Assembly: GCA_023897205.1 (NCBI GenBank)
Contig: JAHWDD010000006.1
Coordinates: 4,092,001 to 4,156,000 of the forward strand
Direction: 5' to 3'
From: Exophiala sp. HKRS030
Lineage: Eukaryota; Ascomycota; Eurotiomycetes; Chaetothyriales; Herpotrichiellaceae
DNA: 64,000 nt
The stretch's first letter is position 1. The number at the start of each line of letters is the position of its first letter. Shown piece after piece: positions 46,294-57,849 of this stretch. A model generated the notes under the pieces. The model had not been told where the DNA came from. It saw nothing but the letters and a program-made list of their open reading frames with translations, and made no database searches. The translations under genes and the position numbers were made by a program.

Positions 46294-47582
46294 CTACAAA
46301 GGATTTGGACCAACCACTCGAGGAGTATAATTCCGAGCAGAATAGCCATTCCACGCCTGAAATGGGTCGGTCAGTTTGTCTTGTTGCAACAGGTGCTCGT
46401 GAAGGAGTCTTACCTCGTCATATAGCCTAGAGTCTATTCCAAGTGATTTGAGTTGTAACCAGTTTATCGCTGCCGAAAGCCCCCCTCCACAAGCTGGGAC
46501 AAATGCAGATTAGTTCTCGTGGTAGTTATAGGGGACAAAACTCCGCTAAATTGAGCAGGACTCACTGTTGATGACTGTCTTTTCGCGAGTTACGATTTGG
46601 CTCAGTGCTTCTTGCCCAAGCTGATCGGAAATGTGACTCTTCAGTTGCTCTGGATCTCGCAGATACGTAAAATTGGCTGGGTCTTGAAGAAGAGATGAGG
46701 GAAAGTCTAGAAGAAGTGATGTGGGGATATGGCCGTCTTGGTAAGATGCTGCAGGCCTAGCATCAATCAGCAGAGTGTCTTCTGCAGATGGTGACGGCCG
46801 CTGTGCTAGTCTCAGCACTTCTTCGAATTCTGCAAGATTGTCAGTCTCGGTCATATCGCAGGTAATATTGATACATACGAACAACGGCATCTGGTTGTAA
46901 GGTGGGGATTGGATATTCAGTTCGCTGCAAATGGATCCTTTAGTGGAGGAAGCAATCAGGGAGAAGGCGTCTTCACCTCAAATGGTTTTGGCTGCCCAGT
47001 CTCGAGTTTGACGCCCTCCTTTCGCGCACGTGGCAAGCCCCCATTAATAACAGATACCTTCTCGTGCCCATAGGCCTATGTTTCCATAGCCAATGTCAGA
47101 AATTCTCTATCTCAATTGAGAAAAGGCAAACCGACCTTGAACGTCCATGCAGTGCGTGGAGCCGCAAAAACTCCTTCACCATCATACACGATGACGTGTG
47201 AGTTCTTTAGAATGCCGTGCCGACCTGCAAAGGCGGCAAATCGTTCTGGTGACGGTAGCATCAGAACATAGCCATCAGGATGGGGCTCGGAAACAGCTTC
47301 CAGGTCCCAAAACCGTGCATTTGGGAAGCGAGGACCGGCTTGAAACTCTTCATGCGCGTTGCGTGTGGGAGGATCCGGCTCATAGAGCCAAGAAGCGTCC
47401 AGGACAACGGCGTCTGACTCGGAGATAAAAGGGGATGATGGTGGAATGACTAGTGGCACAGACATGCTGGATTTTTGCCTGAGTTGAGACGGGGCTTCAA
47501 CATTCGGGCATGACACAGGAAGATACCCTACGGACTTTTTATGGCTGCGTATCAAATTGCCTCTACTTGAAGATCCGACCAT
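46294..47582 (-). CDS. Thiosulfate/3-mercaptopyruvate sulfurtransferase (two rhodanese domains)
   Basis: Tandem rhodanese enzyme transferring sulfane sulfur. Start 47582 gives a Ser/Arg/Lys-rich leader (MVGSSSRGNLIRSHKKSVGY) that could be a mitochondrial presequence; MSVPLV at 47465 would be the cytosolic start. Domain 1: VVLDASWLYEPDPPTRNAHE, HVIVYDGEGVFAAPRTAW. Introns at 47076-47135, 46925-46976, 46830-46878, 46494-46565 and 46357-46413. Domain 2: LLIDARPAASYQDGHIPTSL and the catalytic loop CGGGLSAAINWL, whose Cys is created just after the fourth intron. C-terminus AWNGYSARNYTPRVV ends at 46294. The catalytic Cys is present, so it should be active. Confidence 0.88.
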
Positions 47583-47853
47583 GTTGCAAAAGTTGACCAA
47601 TTGCGAAGGCCTCTTGTCTACGTACTCCGAATAATCCCCATCTCGGTGATCCGAGTGTAAAATAGGGGATGATTGCGTGCTTTCGGTCTGCCGAACCTCC
47701 CGATCTTGGAGCTTCTAGTGTTTGGGAACCGGGAGAGGACGACAACCTGCATTATGCGGTGGGTTCCGATAAGTGCTTCGCTCAAGTCGCTTCAAGCTAT
47801 ATCTTCGATGGTAGATTCGGCGAACATTCGAATTTCGCATACCATCAAGTACG

Positions 47854-49692
47854 ATGATCAGCAAAGTGCGACCGTCGGTTCTCATTATAGGATGCGGTCC
47901 AGCGTACGCCGTCCTTCGCCAGAGCAAGAGAGATTACTGCTGATATTGGCGTCTCAGAGGTCTAGGAGCTATCGAGCAATTCAAGCGCAAAGGATTTGAC
48001 GTGGTGGCCTTCGAGGCTCGCAATAGTGTTGGAGGTCTTTGGTCAGTTAATGCGAATGACGTGCTCATTGAGTCTGGACCTGACAATGGGTTGTACGTAG
48101 GAATTTTGACCCAACGCCTCCACCATGCCAGATTTCTTTTGATCAAGATGGCCATGCTGTTGCTCTAACGGCTTTGGAACGGACCGGCAAACCAGCACCG
48201 GCTCCAACGCCAATGTATGCCGGTGTCACGGCCAACACACCACGAGTAAGTAAACATGCGGATTACTAACTATTTCATGCTCACGAGGTGCTCCTCAAGG
48301 ATATCATGCCATATCGCTCTCACCCTTATCCAGCAGCAACAGCAGAGTATCCAACTTATGAGGTCATCTACCAGTACCAACAGCAACATGCCGCGAGGTA
48401 TGTCAGTCTTATCCAGCTCAATCGCGTAGTTACGCGAATCCGTCATACGCCGCTGGGCCATACATCCAGCAAAAAATGGCTGGTGGAGTGGACGCCGTCC
48501 GTGATCAGTGGTTCGCCAGATGTAGGGCAGCTCTTTGAAGAAACCTTCGACCATATCGTTGTCGCCAATGGTTCTGACTCTAGGCCTTTCATTCCATACA
48601 TAGATAACCTCTGGGTGTGGAGAGGGGAGATTGTACACTCTAGGTGGTATCGTGAGGCAAAAGCCTTTGCTGGGAAGGCAAGTCTCATCATCCTACCTTG
48701 TAACGACAAAAGCTGACCTAAGCCAGGGCGTCATGGTGGTGGGTAGCGGGCCTTCAAGTGAGCGTTCCTTTTTGGTGTTTCTGCCACTTGCTCTAACCAC
48801 ACAGGTGCGGATATTGTGAGGGAGCTCGGAATGCTTTGCGTACAAAAGTCACCCTTAGCGCCCGTCCGGGTCTACCGCTCAATCAGGAGCACGCCTCGGT
48901 ATGATACTGAACTTGATAAAGGGTGGGCCGAGCACATCCGAAACATAGCACCAATACAAACCGTCGAGCCACCCTCTGCAAATTCTGTCAATGGAAGAAT
49001 AATCACGACGTCGGAAGAAGTTCTGGACGACGTGGACGTAAGGAATTCCCCCTCTGACCCGAAAATCGACACTACTGAGAATCACAGGTCATCATTTTTG
49101 CCACAGGATTTCTGTTCCGCTTTGAATTCTGTCACCCATCAGATCCACCTTTTAATACGGCACCTTTGTTAAGAGACTCGTATGTTCCTCCACAGTCGAA
49201 ACGTCCATCCAAGGACTCAATCGGCCAGGCTACCCTCGAAGGCGGGCATCGTAAGTCACTTCCTATCAAGCCACAACCCTGAACTAATCTGCAACTATAG
49301 GTGTTCATAATCTTGATGCGCATCAAATATTCTACCTCCCTGACCCGACGCTCACATTCCTCCTACTGCATGCAGAAGCTATCCCTTGGCCGTTTTCGGA
49401 GATGCAAGCGCGGGTCATAGCTGCATACTGGTCGGGCACGAAATTAGAACTAAAGCCTCATCCGGAGGAGGACTCAGATTCGCACTCAGTCCTGGTTCTT
49501 GGACATCCCGGCGAGTGAGTCGTGCCCTACTAATAGCTCGTTGCAGCTCAATCTAACTTGTCACGCAGATTCAGGTACGCCGAGAAGCTTTTGGAACTGA
49601 TCGGAGAAGGAGGTCCAGAGGAGGTTGATGCCGAAGGACGGTGGGGAGCGTGGCCGGCTTGGAAACAACACATTCGGGAGTGTATCGACTAG
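47854..49692 (+). CDS. Flavin-containing monooxygenase (FMO-like)
   Basis: NADPH/FAD monooxygenase of the FMO type. Start 47854 (MISKVRPSVLIIGCGPA). Intron 47904-47957 joins it to GLGAIEQFKRKGFDVVAFEA, completing the FAD Rossmann motif. NSVGGLW follows, then an intron whose acceptor is uncertain (from a GTACGT donor at 48093, where the phase is off by one), then PAPTPMYAGVTANTPR, intron 48246-48287, and TFDHIVVANGSDSRPF. The FMO signature HSRWYREAKAFAGK follows. A GC-AG intron (48678-48726) leads to VMVVGSGPSSADIVREL, the NADPH motif, itself split by intron 48758-48804. Two or three more introns precede the stop at 49690-49692. Substrate unknown; N-, S- or Baeyer-Villiger oxidation is possible. 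Confidence 0.83.
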
Positions 49693-50121
49693 AACGACGG
49701 GTGAACACTCTGCAAGGATCAATGAAAGTTGTTCGATCGCCCGCTGTCTCGCAAACAACCAAGGGACTGCTAAGTAACAGCCTCGACTCAGGAGAATCCA
49801 CATTTATTCACATACTATTGATAAGCCGCATGGTCTGAAAAAAAAGCGATCACTATCGAATTCTATGTAGACTCTTGAGTGATGAAGGACTTGTAATATT
49901 TGCCTGCTAGCAGATGCTGAAACTCATAACTAGCGAGGTCCAGCTCCTGTTCGAGGGCTCAGCACCACACAGTCTCCATTCGCTGATAGCGGTTTGTAAT
50001 GGTGATTTCTGGACCGCAAGATGAGGAAGATTACCATATTTTCATTCAAGAGATCCCGTGAGATCGCTGGAACCGAAGTCTTTGACATCAGGATGACTCC
50101 TACTCCTCAATCACGAATATA
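49693..50121. other. Intergenic spacer between convergent genes
   Basis: No coding frame or RNA recognised in about 430 bp. Confidence 0.5.
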
Positions 50122-51832
50122 CTACGCATCCTCAAGCTTCACTAATTTCTGATGTACTTCTGTTTGCATCATACCGCCTGAGAATTCCAGTCTACGTTTG
50201 AACCGCAGCCGAAGCTTTCTGTAATCCTCATCTTGAAAGTCCACCCAAAGCTCTGTCCAACGGGCATGGCGCGGAATAAGTTTAGCAAGAAGAGCCCCAT
50301 CCTCTGGTAAAGAACGGGTTGGCCTGTGGACGTATTGTGCCATTTCTTCCTCCACTTTCATCTTCTCACGGACCAAGATCTCAATTTGCTTGCTGTCCCA
50401 GTGTCCTTCTCGACCTATTTGCGGAAGCAACTGGAGCACTCTTCTTCGAATATCAGGATAGCGACACCGACAGCCCACGTAATAGAGAGCTGGAACGATT
50501 ACCGCGTCGAGCTTGAGTGGTGGAAGGCGGCCAGCCAGTCCTTCACACAATAACGTGATTTTGGAGTATTCTGGCAATAAGGTGTCATAAACCAACTCGT
50601 CGTCACGATGGAGAATGACTTGTACGATGGCCACGAGATATGCGTGGCTCAATTGCAGAAGGGTAGATTGTTCCCACCACGCGGGACCGGGGTGTTTGCG
50701 AAAGGTGTCTGTACGCAACGGACCAGTATCGAAAGCCTGCTTCCACTGGCGCAGGTTTCCAAGAAATCTGCCTTGCCAGATATGCAACGACGAGTTTTTC
50801 TCGCCTGGCTCGAAATTCTGCCCTTCGGCGATCGTGAGTTTGAAGTAGTGGGCCTCATTGAGAAGCAACAACATGGAGCGCCAGGCCTCGTCGAGGTTGG
50901 AAAAGCTCTTTCCATACTTCCGAACGGTAGTGCCAGCCTCAGTTGAATCATCAATTAGTCTGAAATGGAGGGCCTGACTCCCAAATGACACAGACTGCAG
51001 GTCCATCAGTGCAAATGAATATGATATCTCATCTAGAGTTGACTCCGCCTTGACTGGCAAACATAAACTTATAGTTTCCTTGCCTTCCATGGTGCACGAT
51101 TGCAAAGTTTTCAAAATCTGACGACCATGATCTAGGTGCAGAAGAGCCTCACGATACCTTCCCTGAAAGACATCAAAGGTGAGAAGAATCAAGCAAGCTA
51201 TAAGGACCTCCTGACTCGCGACCAGACTGCTTGCGGCCATTCGTTTATGCAACAAATTTAGGGATTTTCCATAGTGGCTGAACGCCGCCATTTCTGCTTG
51301 CTGCGAAGGAGGAAGTCCATTCCTTGCGTCGTGATATAATCTGTGAGCTCCAGAAAGTGCCAGCATTGCATGCAAGATAGTTGAGTTCTCATGACAAGCC
51401 GCAAGCACAGTTTGCGTCCAGAAGCGCGTCAGGTAATAGGTTGCAATATCGTGTATGGTCTGCCTACGACAGAAGTCAAATAATTGGTAGTCCAACTCTG
51501 GCAACTCGGCCATGGTCTGCAAAGTCCGAAAGAACTGCGTTGAATCTGATGGCTGAATGCCTCGATGAGATCCTTCTAGAGAGTTCGCAAGTGGTTGAGC
51601 ACTTGAGGACTGAGGTGCTGGTATCGAGAATGCAGAATACCCTTCGCACATGTATTTTGCTTTTGTACAACGAAGACATGTCGGTCTGGTTTCATCGCAT
51701 CGGACACGCCTTCGTTTGCATGTACCGCATCCACTACGCACTGTAGTACGTTCATTAGAAAATCTAGGAATGCATGAAGTCAAATTTAATTTGGCACATC
51801 TAACCTTTTGAATGTGGTTGCCTGGAAGCCAT
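50122..51832 (-). CDS. Zn2Cys6 transcription factor (TF-4)
   Basis: The long frame (from 51740 to 50122) lacks an ATG before the zinc cluster. A first exon at 51832-51805 (MASRQPHSK) with a 64-nt intron (51741-51804, GTTAGA...CTACAG, CTAAT branch) supplies it, giving MASRQPHSK-VRSGCGTCK. The cluster is CGTCKRRRVRCDETRPTCLRCTKAKYMC. The C-terminal ~450 residues are the fungal-specific domain (YLTRFWTQTVLAACHENSTI, HAMLALSGAHRLYHDA, RYREALLHLDHGRQIL). Length about 545 residues, normal. No frame break. Confidence 0.88.
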
Positions 51833-52330
51833 GAGGCGTGAGTTTCTCAATCTGCCGTTGGGAACAGTTACTTCTGCCCAATGTACTTTCCCCTCAAGGA
51901 GTTGACCTCAGCTTAAGGACTTTGCTAAAGGTAGTTATCTCCGAAGAACGTCAGTCTGGGAATCTCGCAGTCTTATGTACCTAAAGTCAAAGCAGAAGGC
52001 GATGTTCCGACGCTCGGGAAAATTCGCCCTGAATCTAAACAAAAGCATCGAGCTTTGTGTGGCAAATGTGGATGTAGCACCTGAAGCCGGCAGGTCAGCG
52101 GCAACCCCATGTAAAATCGGGATCCCTCTCAGGCTTCGACAGGGGTCACAGCCTTGACTAGCCGCATTCGAACATGCCAGATACAAGTTCTTCTATACTG
52201 AAATGCAGCAAAACCTCTCCTTTCCTGCAGACTAAAACTTCGAGGAGTACTCTCAACGCAAACAACTAAAAACCTGCACTTTTAATCTGCACCATATACT
52301 CCTTTAACCACATTGTATGATTCTCTTCGC
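51833..52330. other. Intergenic, TF-4 promoter
   Basis: About 500 bp between two minus-strand genes; no element recognised. Confidence 0.5.
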
Positions 52331-54269
52331 TTACTTGATACGTGCGGAGAAGGACGTTCGCAATGCTGGTAGCTCCACGGCAACAGCCTTTCCGTTTCCG
52401 TCGATGGTGATAAACGCCTGATCAAGTCCAATATCACCATATTTGATGTTGTCCAAATCTGACCAATTCAGCGAACACTCTTGATGAATCACACTAACAA
52501 CAGAAGACCGCTGCTCTGGACGCTGCCAGACTGCGCGAAACGAGAGCCTGCCGCTAGATGCGTCCCGAAGGTTCATATACTGCAAACTCGCTGCAGCATA
52601 CCCGAAGATTGTTGCAAGGGTATCGAGAAAGTCAGTGCCATTGTAGACAAGGCTAGTGATGCGGATACCTTGGTGATCAGGAATCAGATCCAGGGAAATT
52701 GATGAATTAAGTCCATCCTCTGACTTGAAGGATCCGATGAGATTGGAAGCGGCAGATTCGCGTCCGGCGTTCTCAGCAGCAGGAATCCACCTTGAGAGTG
52801 CGAGCTCAGCTAGTGAGACAAGGATTGGCATCCCATTGTCTGAAGCGGCAATGGCATTGTCGGCCTCGGCCAGAGAAGCCACCAGTGCAGCAATCCCAAT
52901 GTTATGGTCGGGAGACAGGAATAGCCACGCATTATATCCACCAAGTCCACCGCTTTTAGTATACAAATCCACGATTCGGGTTGCATTTGAGTCTAGATTG
53001 ACAGGAATCGTCATGCGGAGAATTTCCCAAGGTTTGCCGACCGCAGAGTAGATGTTACTACTGTGACTGTTTGGTTTGAGCCATTCTCTTGTGATCTGCG
53101 GAGATAACAGAGTGGAGTTGAGGATTGAGCGACCCAAAGCTGCGAAGTCGTAAAGAGATGCCCAAGCACCGCCTGCTCTGTTGAAACTGTCAGTATAGAG
53201 TTTACTCACAGGGATGCCGTATCTTACGGGTCCAAGATGCCTAGATCAAGCTCGAAGGTGTTCACTCCTTCTGGGTCTGCTCGAATGATGCTTATATCGG
53301 ATGTTGGGGGATTGTAGAAAGTCCGCTTCAAATTGAGAGGCTCGATAATACCTGTCCTAAAGGCGTCTACAAAACTCTGTCCAGTAACATTTTCAAAGGC
53401 CATACTCAGCAGTTGGTAGGCTTCGTTAGAGTAGGTCGGGCCTTGCCAAGGAGGTGCAGTGGGGGATTGCTGGAGCAAGAGGGGGAAGAATTCTGTCTTG
53501 AGTTAGCCCGTGATCAATGGAACAAATATGTATTGATCTTGAACCTTGCTCCGAGCACGGATTCTGATTTGCTGCTCCACAAGTTGTAATTTCCGAGTCT
53601 GGAAGAGGCGGAAGACCAAGTGCTTCAATACCAGCAATGGCAGAGAGATCTGTGAGAGCGTCTGTTTCCATGTCAGGCTCGGCTTGATGGGTGTCCAGGT
53701 ATGTCTCAAAACTCACAATCATGGGGAATACCACTGATCTGACCTGCGAGTGAACCTAGTGTCACCTCTGACCAGTTGATGTCAAGAACAGCGTCTTTCA
53801 CAGATCGACCTGCCAGCTCTGGCACATAATTCGTTATTGGTTCAGACCAATATTGGGGTCCTAATTTAGCCAAGAAAGTATAGACCGAGAGCAACTTGGT
53901 CACGCTTCCCAGTCGATAAACTGTGTTGCCATCAAGCTTGTCCCCAGTAAGATGAGCTTTTACTCCTGGTCCCGAGCCAAGGTGGTGATATTCCGAAAGG
54001 AGTTGGGCAGATTGGGTCGAGAAGACAGCGAAAGATATCGAACTATTGACTGCATCAACTGGGCCCCAAGGGGTTGATCCCTTACCCAAGGCTTCATCCA
54101 TGAGATTTTTGAAGGAGTCTTTGGCTTCATGAATTGCTTTTGTGTCTGCGATACTCGGCGGAGGTGGGTAGACAGGCCCGAGGAGGCCGCAGTTGGAAAG
54201 CTGGACGTCTTGACTTCTGACACTGGCAACCCAGAGTAGAATTGACACAAAGGAGCTCGAAAAATGCAT
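52331..54269 (-). CDS. Secreted serine beta-lactamase-like hydrolase
   Basis: Beta-lactamase/penicillin-binding-protein family (PF00144-type) esterase or peptidase. I choose the ATG at 54269 because MHFSSSFVSILLWVASVRS is a good signal peptide; the longer ORF from 54353 would precede it. Four exons: 54269-53717, 53661-53545, 53492-53228, 53177-52331, with introns of 55, 52 and 50 nt. The catalytic SXXK is RLGSVTKLLSVYT and the YxN motif is TYSNEAYQLLS. The last ~150 residues form a separate beta-rich C-terminal domain as in fungal ARB-00930-like proteins. N-glycosylation sequons are frequent. Substrate unknown. Confidence 0.87.
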
Positions 54270-55455
54270 TGCGAACAGATAACGAGCAACCCAGATGCAG
54301 GTAAGCAGTGCTGATATAGTGCACATACAGAGGCTCATGAAAGAGCTCTCCACGGAACGTGAATTCTTTCACCTTAAATGGATTTCAAGAAATCCATGAT
54401 GGATTCGAAAGCAATTTCGCACGCGAGAGCTAGTCAATACCATCCCGGCGCACAAACGTTGCAATCGCAAATGGTAAACTCCGGCAACACAGGTTCAGGC
54501 TGAAGCCAAAGAGGCTTTGCAATAACCGGTGATTTCATTTCAAACTTCAACCCGAGCAAATACTCGAAAGGTTCGTGTTAGTCGGCATTGATCTCATTTC
54601 CTCAAGACGGTGAACATTGAATGTTGGACGCCTTACGCCTATGTTACACGGCGAGATCCCAACAGTCCATGTTGCCAAAAGTGGAAGATGAGAATGGAAG
54701 ATGATGACCAGATGCTTGAGGAAGAGGCGAAAATATGATGCTACGCTGGCTCTATATGCTCAGATAAGGTGCCATTTCAGGTCATTCTCCAACACCCAAT
54801 CAAACCCCTGAACTGTACGAGGGCCAAGACAACAGGTAAAGTGAATGCTCGCTCAGGTGATTTTTCAGCAGTGGGAATACTCCGGTCGTGCAGATCTGCA
54901 ATACCCCTCTAGGGACTACTCCATACTGCGAGAGGCTTGAGTGGCAGTCTCGCTTTCGTTATCGAGTCTTCTTGAGGTGGCATTCGGCAAAAGATTTGGC
55001 GAATACGTCGACTGCCTTTCAAAACCCAACACCAACTGCTACCATATTGGACATTGCCGTGCCTATGTCCTACTTGGTGTGGACTGTGAGGAGCAGTGCA
55101 TATACTAATGGAGCAATAGTCCGTGCTGTTGGTGAAGTGACTCAGTGACACCAGCAAGGTATTGCATCTTTGGCGTTGTTGCATGTGAATGAATTATGAA
55201 CTCAGGGCCAATTTTGATGTGGCTTGCGGGTTTAACGCCTTTCGTGCCAAGCATTTCCCCGGATTTCTTGGCAATTTTCAAGGGAACAACTTGTCCAGAT
55301 CTGACGCAGTGAGGCGCTCATGTGTCGAGACGATGGTTTTCCACGAAACGACCACTCTGTCAAAACCTCCATTTACACTATACTGACGCATACACAAGCC
55401 GAAATGACTACCAGGTGAACTTCATATCTCTATTGTATCAGAAGAGCCATCCATA
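54270..55455. other. Intergenic, boundary back to core genes
   Basis: About 1.2 kb without a convincing gene. Divergent promoter region of the beta-lactamase-like gene and SPC2. Confidence 0.55.
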
Positions 55456-56319
55456 ATGTCTTCTTCACCTCCACAGAAAGTATCTCTGTACGCAGTCAAC
55501 GGTTGGTCTCCCACTCAAGGAATGCTCACACGCTTGGACGTGACTTGGACTGACTCAAGTGACCTCAATTGCAGAACTCAAGAATGCAACCGACGATGCT
55601 ATAGGCCCCTTCTTGACATCATTACCTAAGCCTTATACTTTCACTCAACAACACACAACAACCAATGTCCGACTCGCGCTAGGCTATTCGGCGGTCCTCA
55701 TAGCTGGGGTACTCTTTTACGCCGACTACAAGCTAGGATGGGACCAGACAAAGGTGTACACGGCTCCGGCCTGTATAGTGTATTTCCTTCTCAACACTGC
55801 CCTGACATACTGGATTTGGGCCGTCGAGGCGGGCACTATTTTCGTGGGTACCAGAGAAGGGGGACAAAAGGTAAATAATTAAAGACATGTGCATGTCATG
55901 CCACGGCATTTCAGGGCTACTAATTGACACTCCATTTGCAGTTAACAATCAAATCTTCATCTAAGAAGAACTCACCCATATACACCCTCCAAGTCAAATA
56001 TGAAGCACCATCTGGCAAAAAGTGGGAGGACAAGCAAGTCTCTGGCTCCTACCCCGAATGGTTCAATACACACGGTTACCTGCAACAGAAGGAGTTACAA
56101 GCCTGGCTGATCAAGAACATTGATGTTCTCAAAGTTGCTGAGAGTGAAGGAAAGATCTCGTCCTCGGCAACTTCGAGCCAGGAGTCCGCTTCCACTATTT
56201 CAGATGCTGACATTGTGACATTCGGCGCGTCTGCTTTTGCGTCAGGGGCTGATTCAACGGTGTCCTCGGCAACTGTCCCCCCAGTGCAAAGAAGAGTCGC
56301 TCGGCGAAGAAGAAGGCTT
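55456..56319 (+). CDS. SPC2: Signal peptidase complex subunit SPC2
   Basis: Non-catalytic ER signal peptidase subunit (SPCS2). Exons 55456-55501, 55575-55870 and 55942 onward; introns of 73 and 71 nt. Start MSSSPPQKVSLYAVN. Two membrane segments (NVRLALGYSAVLIAGVLFYA, YFLLNTALTYWIWAVEAGTIF) sit between cytosolic ends. As sequenced the frame runs to 56412 with an Arg-rich unlikely tail. One more C in the run at 56277-56282 would instead give VPPSAKKSRSAKKKA and a stop at about 56319, the Lys-rich end typical of this family. I list that end as the likely one. Confidence 0.85.
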
Positions 56320-56412
56320 GAGCTCGAATTGTTTTTTCTTATTGGGATCCAAGAGCAGTGCACCAGTGGCTATCGCTGGACCAAAGATCAGCTGGGTTTT
56401 AGACAGCCTTGA

Positions 56413-57849
56413 ATTGAGTTCTGAGCCCAGCTGTCACTGTCTCCTGAGCCAAACATCGTAGCCTTGGCCACGCACTTTTCGAGTCGATAATGCGATGATG
56501 AATACATTTGTTGACTTGAACCTGGCGAGCAACACCAGAAATCAACGTCGCTGTCCAATGTCTGTTACCATTGCCACGACTCTCTGAATGACCAGCAAAC
56601 GACTCTCCTGACTTCGCCGACTACCACAACTAATCTGTCGAGCGCCATCTACCCGAATATCTCAATTCCGGTACCCACAAGCTACCGTACCATGACATCC
56701 ACGTATCACCCATGCCTGTAGCCGGCGCATCTCCACCGTTCTTTCCATGAAGGGATCCGCGTGCTTTTTCTTGTTTTCACCCTCTGCGATGCATTACTTC
56801 CTTCCACGTCCATGCAGTCGATCCTCGCATGCGTGGCACTCAGGAAGCCCAGCCTCAGAAATGCCAGGTGTCTTGCACAACACCATACACACGACGTCGG
56901 AAGCAACAGGGTCCCAAGACGCATCGCTCGGCATCATAGAAGACGACGACGCTAGAACAAGGACACAAGAAGACCCAGGTCGTCAAGCAGCCAACGAGAC
57001 ATAACCGATAGTGGGAAGGTAGATTAGTTGGCACATGGCACATAGCACATGACACAGTGGCTCGTAGTGACTCGTAGTTGGTTGTCGATATACCAAAGCT
57101 ATAGACAGATCAATCACTCAGTTACTCACTCACTGGTCAGATGGCTCATACTTGTACTTCGAACAGTACTTGCTCCATTCGACGTAGAAACACTTCCGGG
57201 GCTAGAATCAATCTTTCTGTCTATGTCTCTCTAAGTCTCTATATGTATAAAAGCCCTATCTGTTTAAGTGTCCACCGTCAACCGTCCAACTATCAAACTA
57301 AGATCCACTCTCGTCACCATCACCATCGCCGTCACCACCACCATCCCCATCATCGTCACCATCGCCAACATCATCGTCTTCATGGCCTTCAATGGTCCAT
57401 ATCAAACCACCAGCCACGATTATGCAACAGCGAACAAATCCAGCGACGACTCACGAGCGAGTAGAATATTGTTCTTCTTTCCGTCTAGGGACAAATGGGT
57501 AGGTAAGTAGTAGTGAAACCAACAAATGACCATGATTTAGTGACTACTTGGGAAAGGTATGGGTTTGGGTTCCCTACTATGTCGTTATTGTCATCTTCTG
57601 CTCTTGCGTCTTCGCCTTCGCCTTCGTCTTCTTCTTCGTCGTCTTCTTCGTCGTCTTCTTGGTGGGACTATTGCTTTAATTACGGCAATACTGCAAAAAT
57701 TCTATACCTCATCCTCGATCCTCGATCTTCGATCCTGATATCGTGTTCACCGTAACTTGACTATAACCACGAGCACCACAGGGAACAAAAACTTGAACAC
57801 AAATACAACAGATTTGTATTCAAAGCTGCTGGGTTTAAATAATCCTTTT
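56413..57849. other. Intergenic with low-complexity stretches
   Basis: About 1.4 kb. It includes CACCAT/CGTCAC-type repeats at about 57303-57375 and a CTTCG/TCTTCT pyrimidine-rich stretch at about 57604-57662. Open frames here are products of these repeats, not genes. Confidence 0.6.
57603..57662. repeat. TTC/TCG-rich simple repeat
   Basis: Imperfect CTTCGC and TCTTCTTCG units over about 60 bp, strongly strand-asymmetric in pyrimidines. Non-coding position downstream of SEC21. Confidence 0.7.

Noticed and set aside
20000..54300. Secondary-metabolite cluster
   Set aside because: No polyketide synthase, peptide synthetase or terpene cyclase domain was seen; the enzymes fit aromatic catabolism and mixed metabolism.
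57141..57755. Open frames in His/Ser/Thr repeats downstream of SEC21
   Set aside because: They come from CACCAT and TCTTCG simple repeats and carry no conserved sequence.
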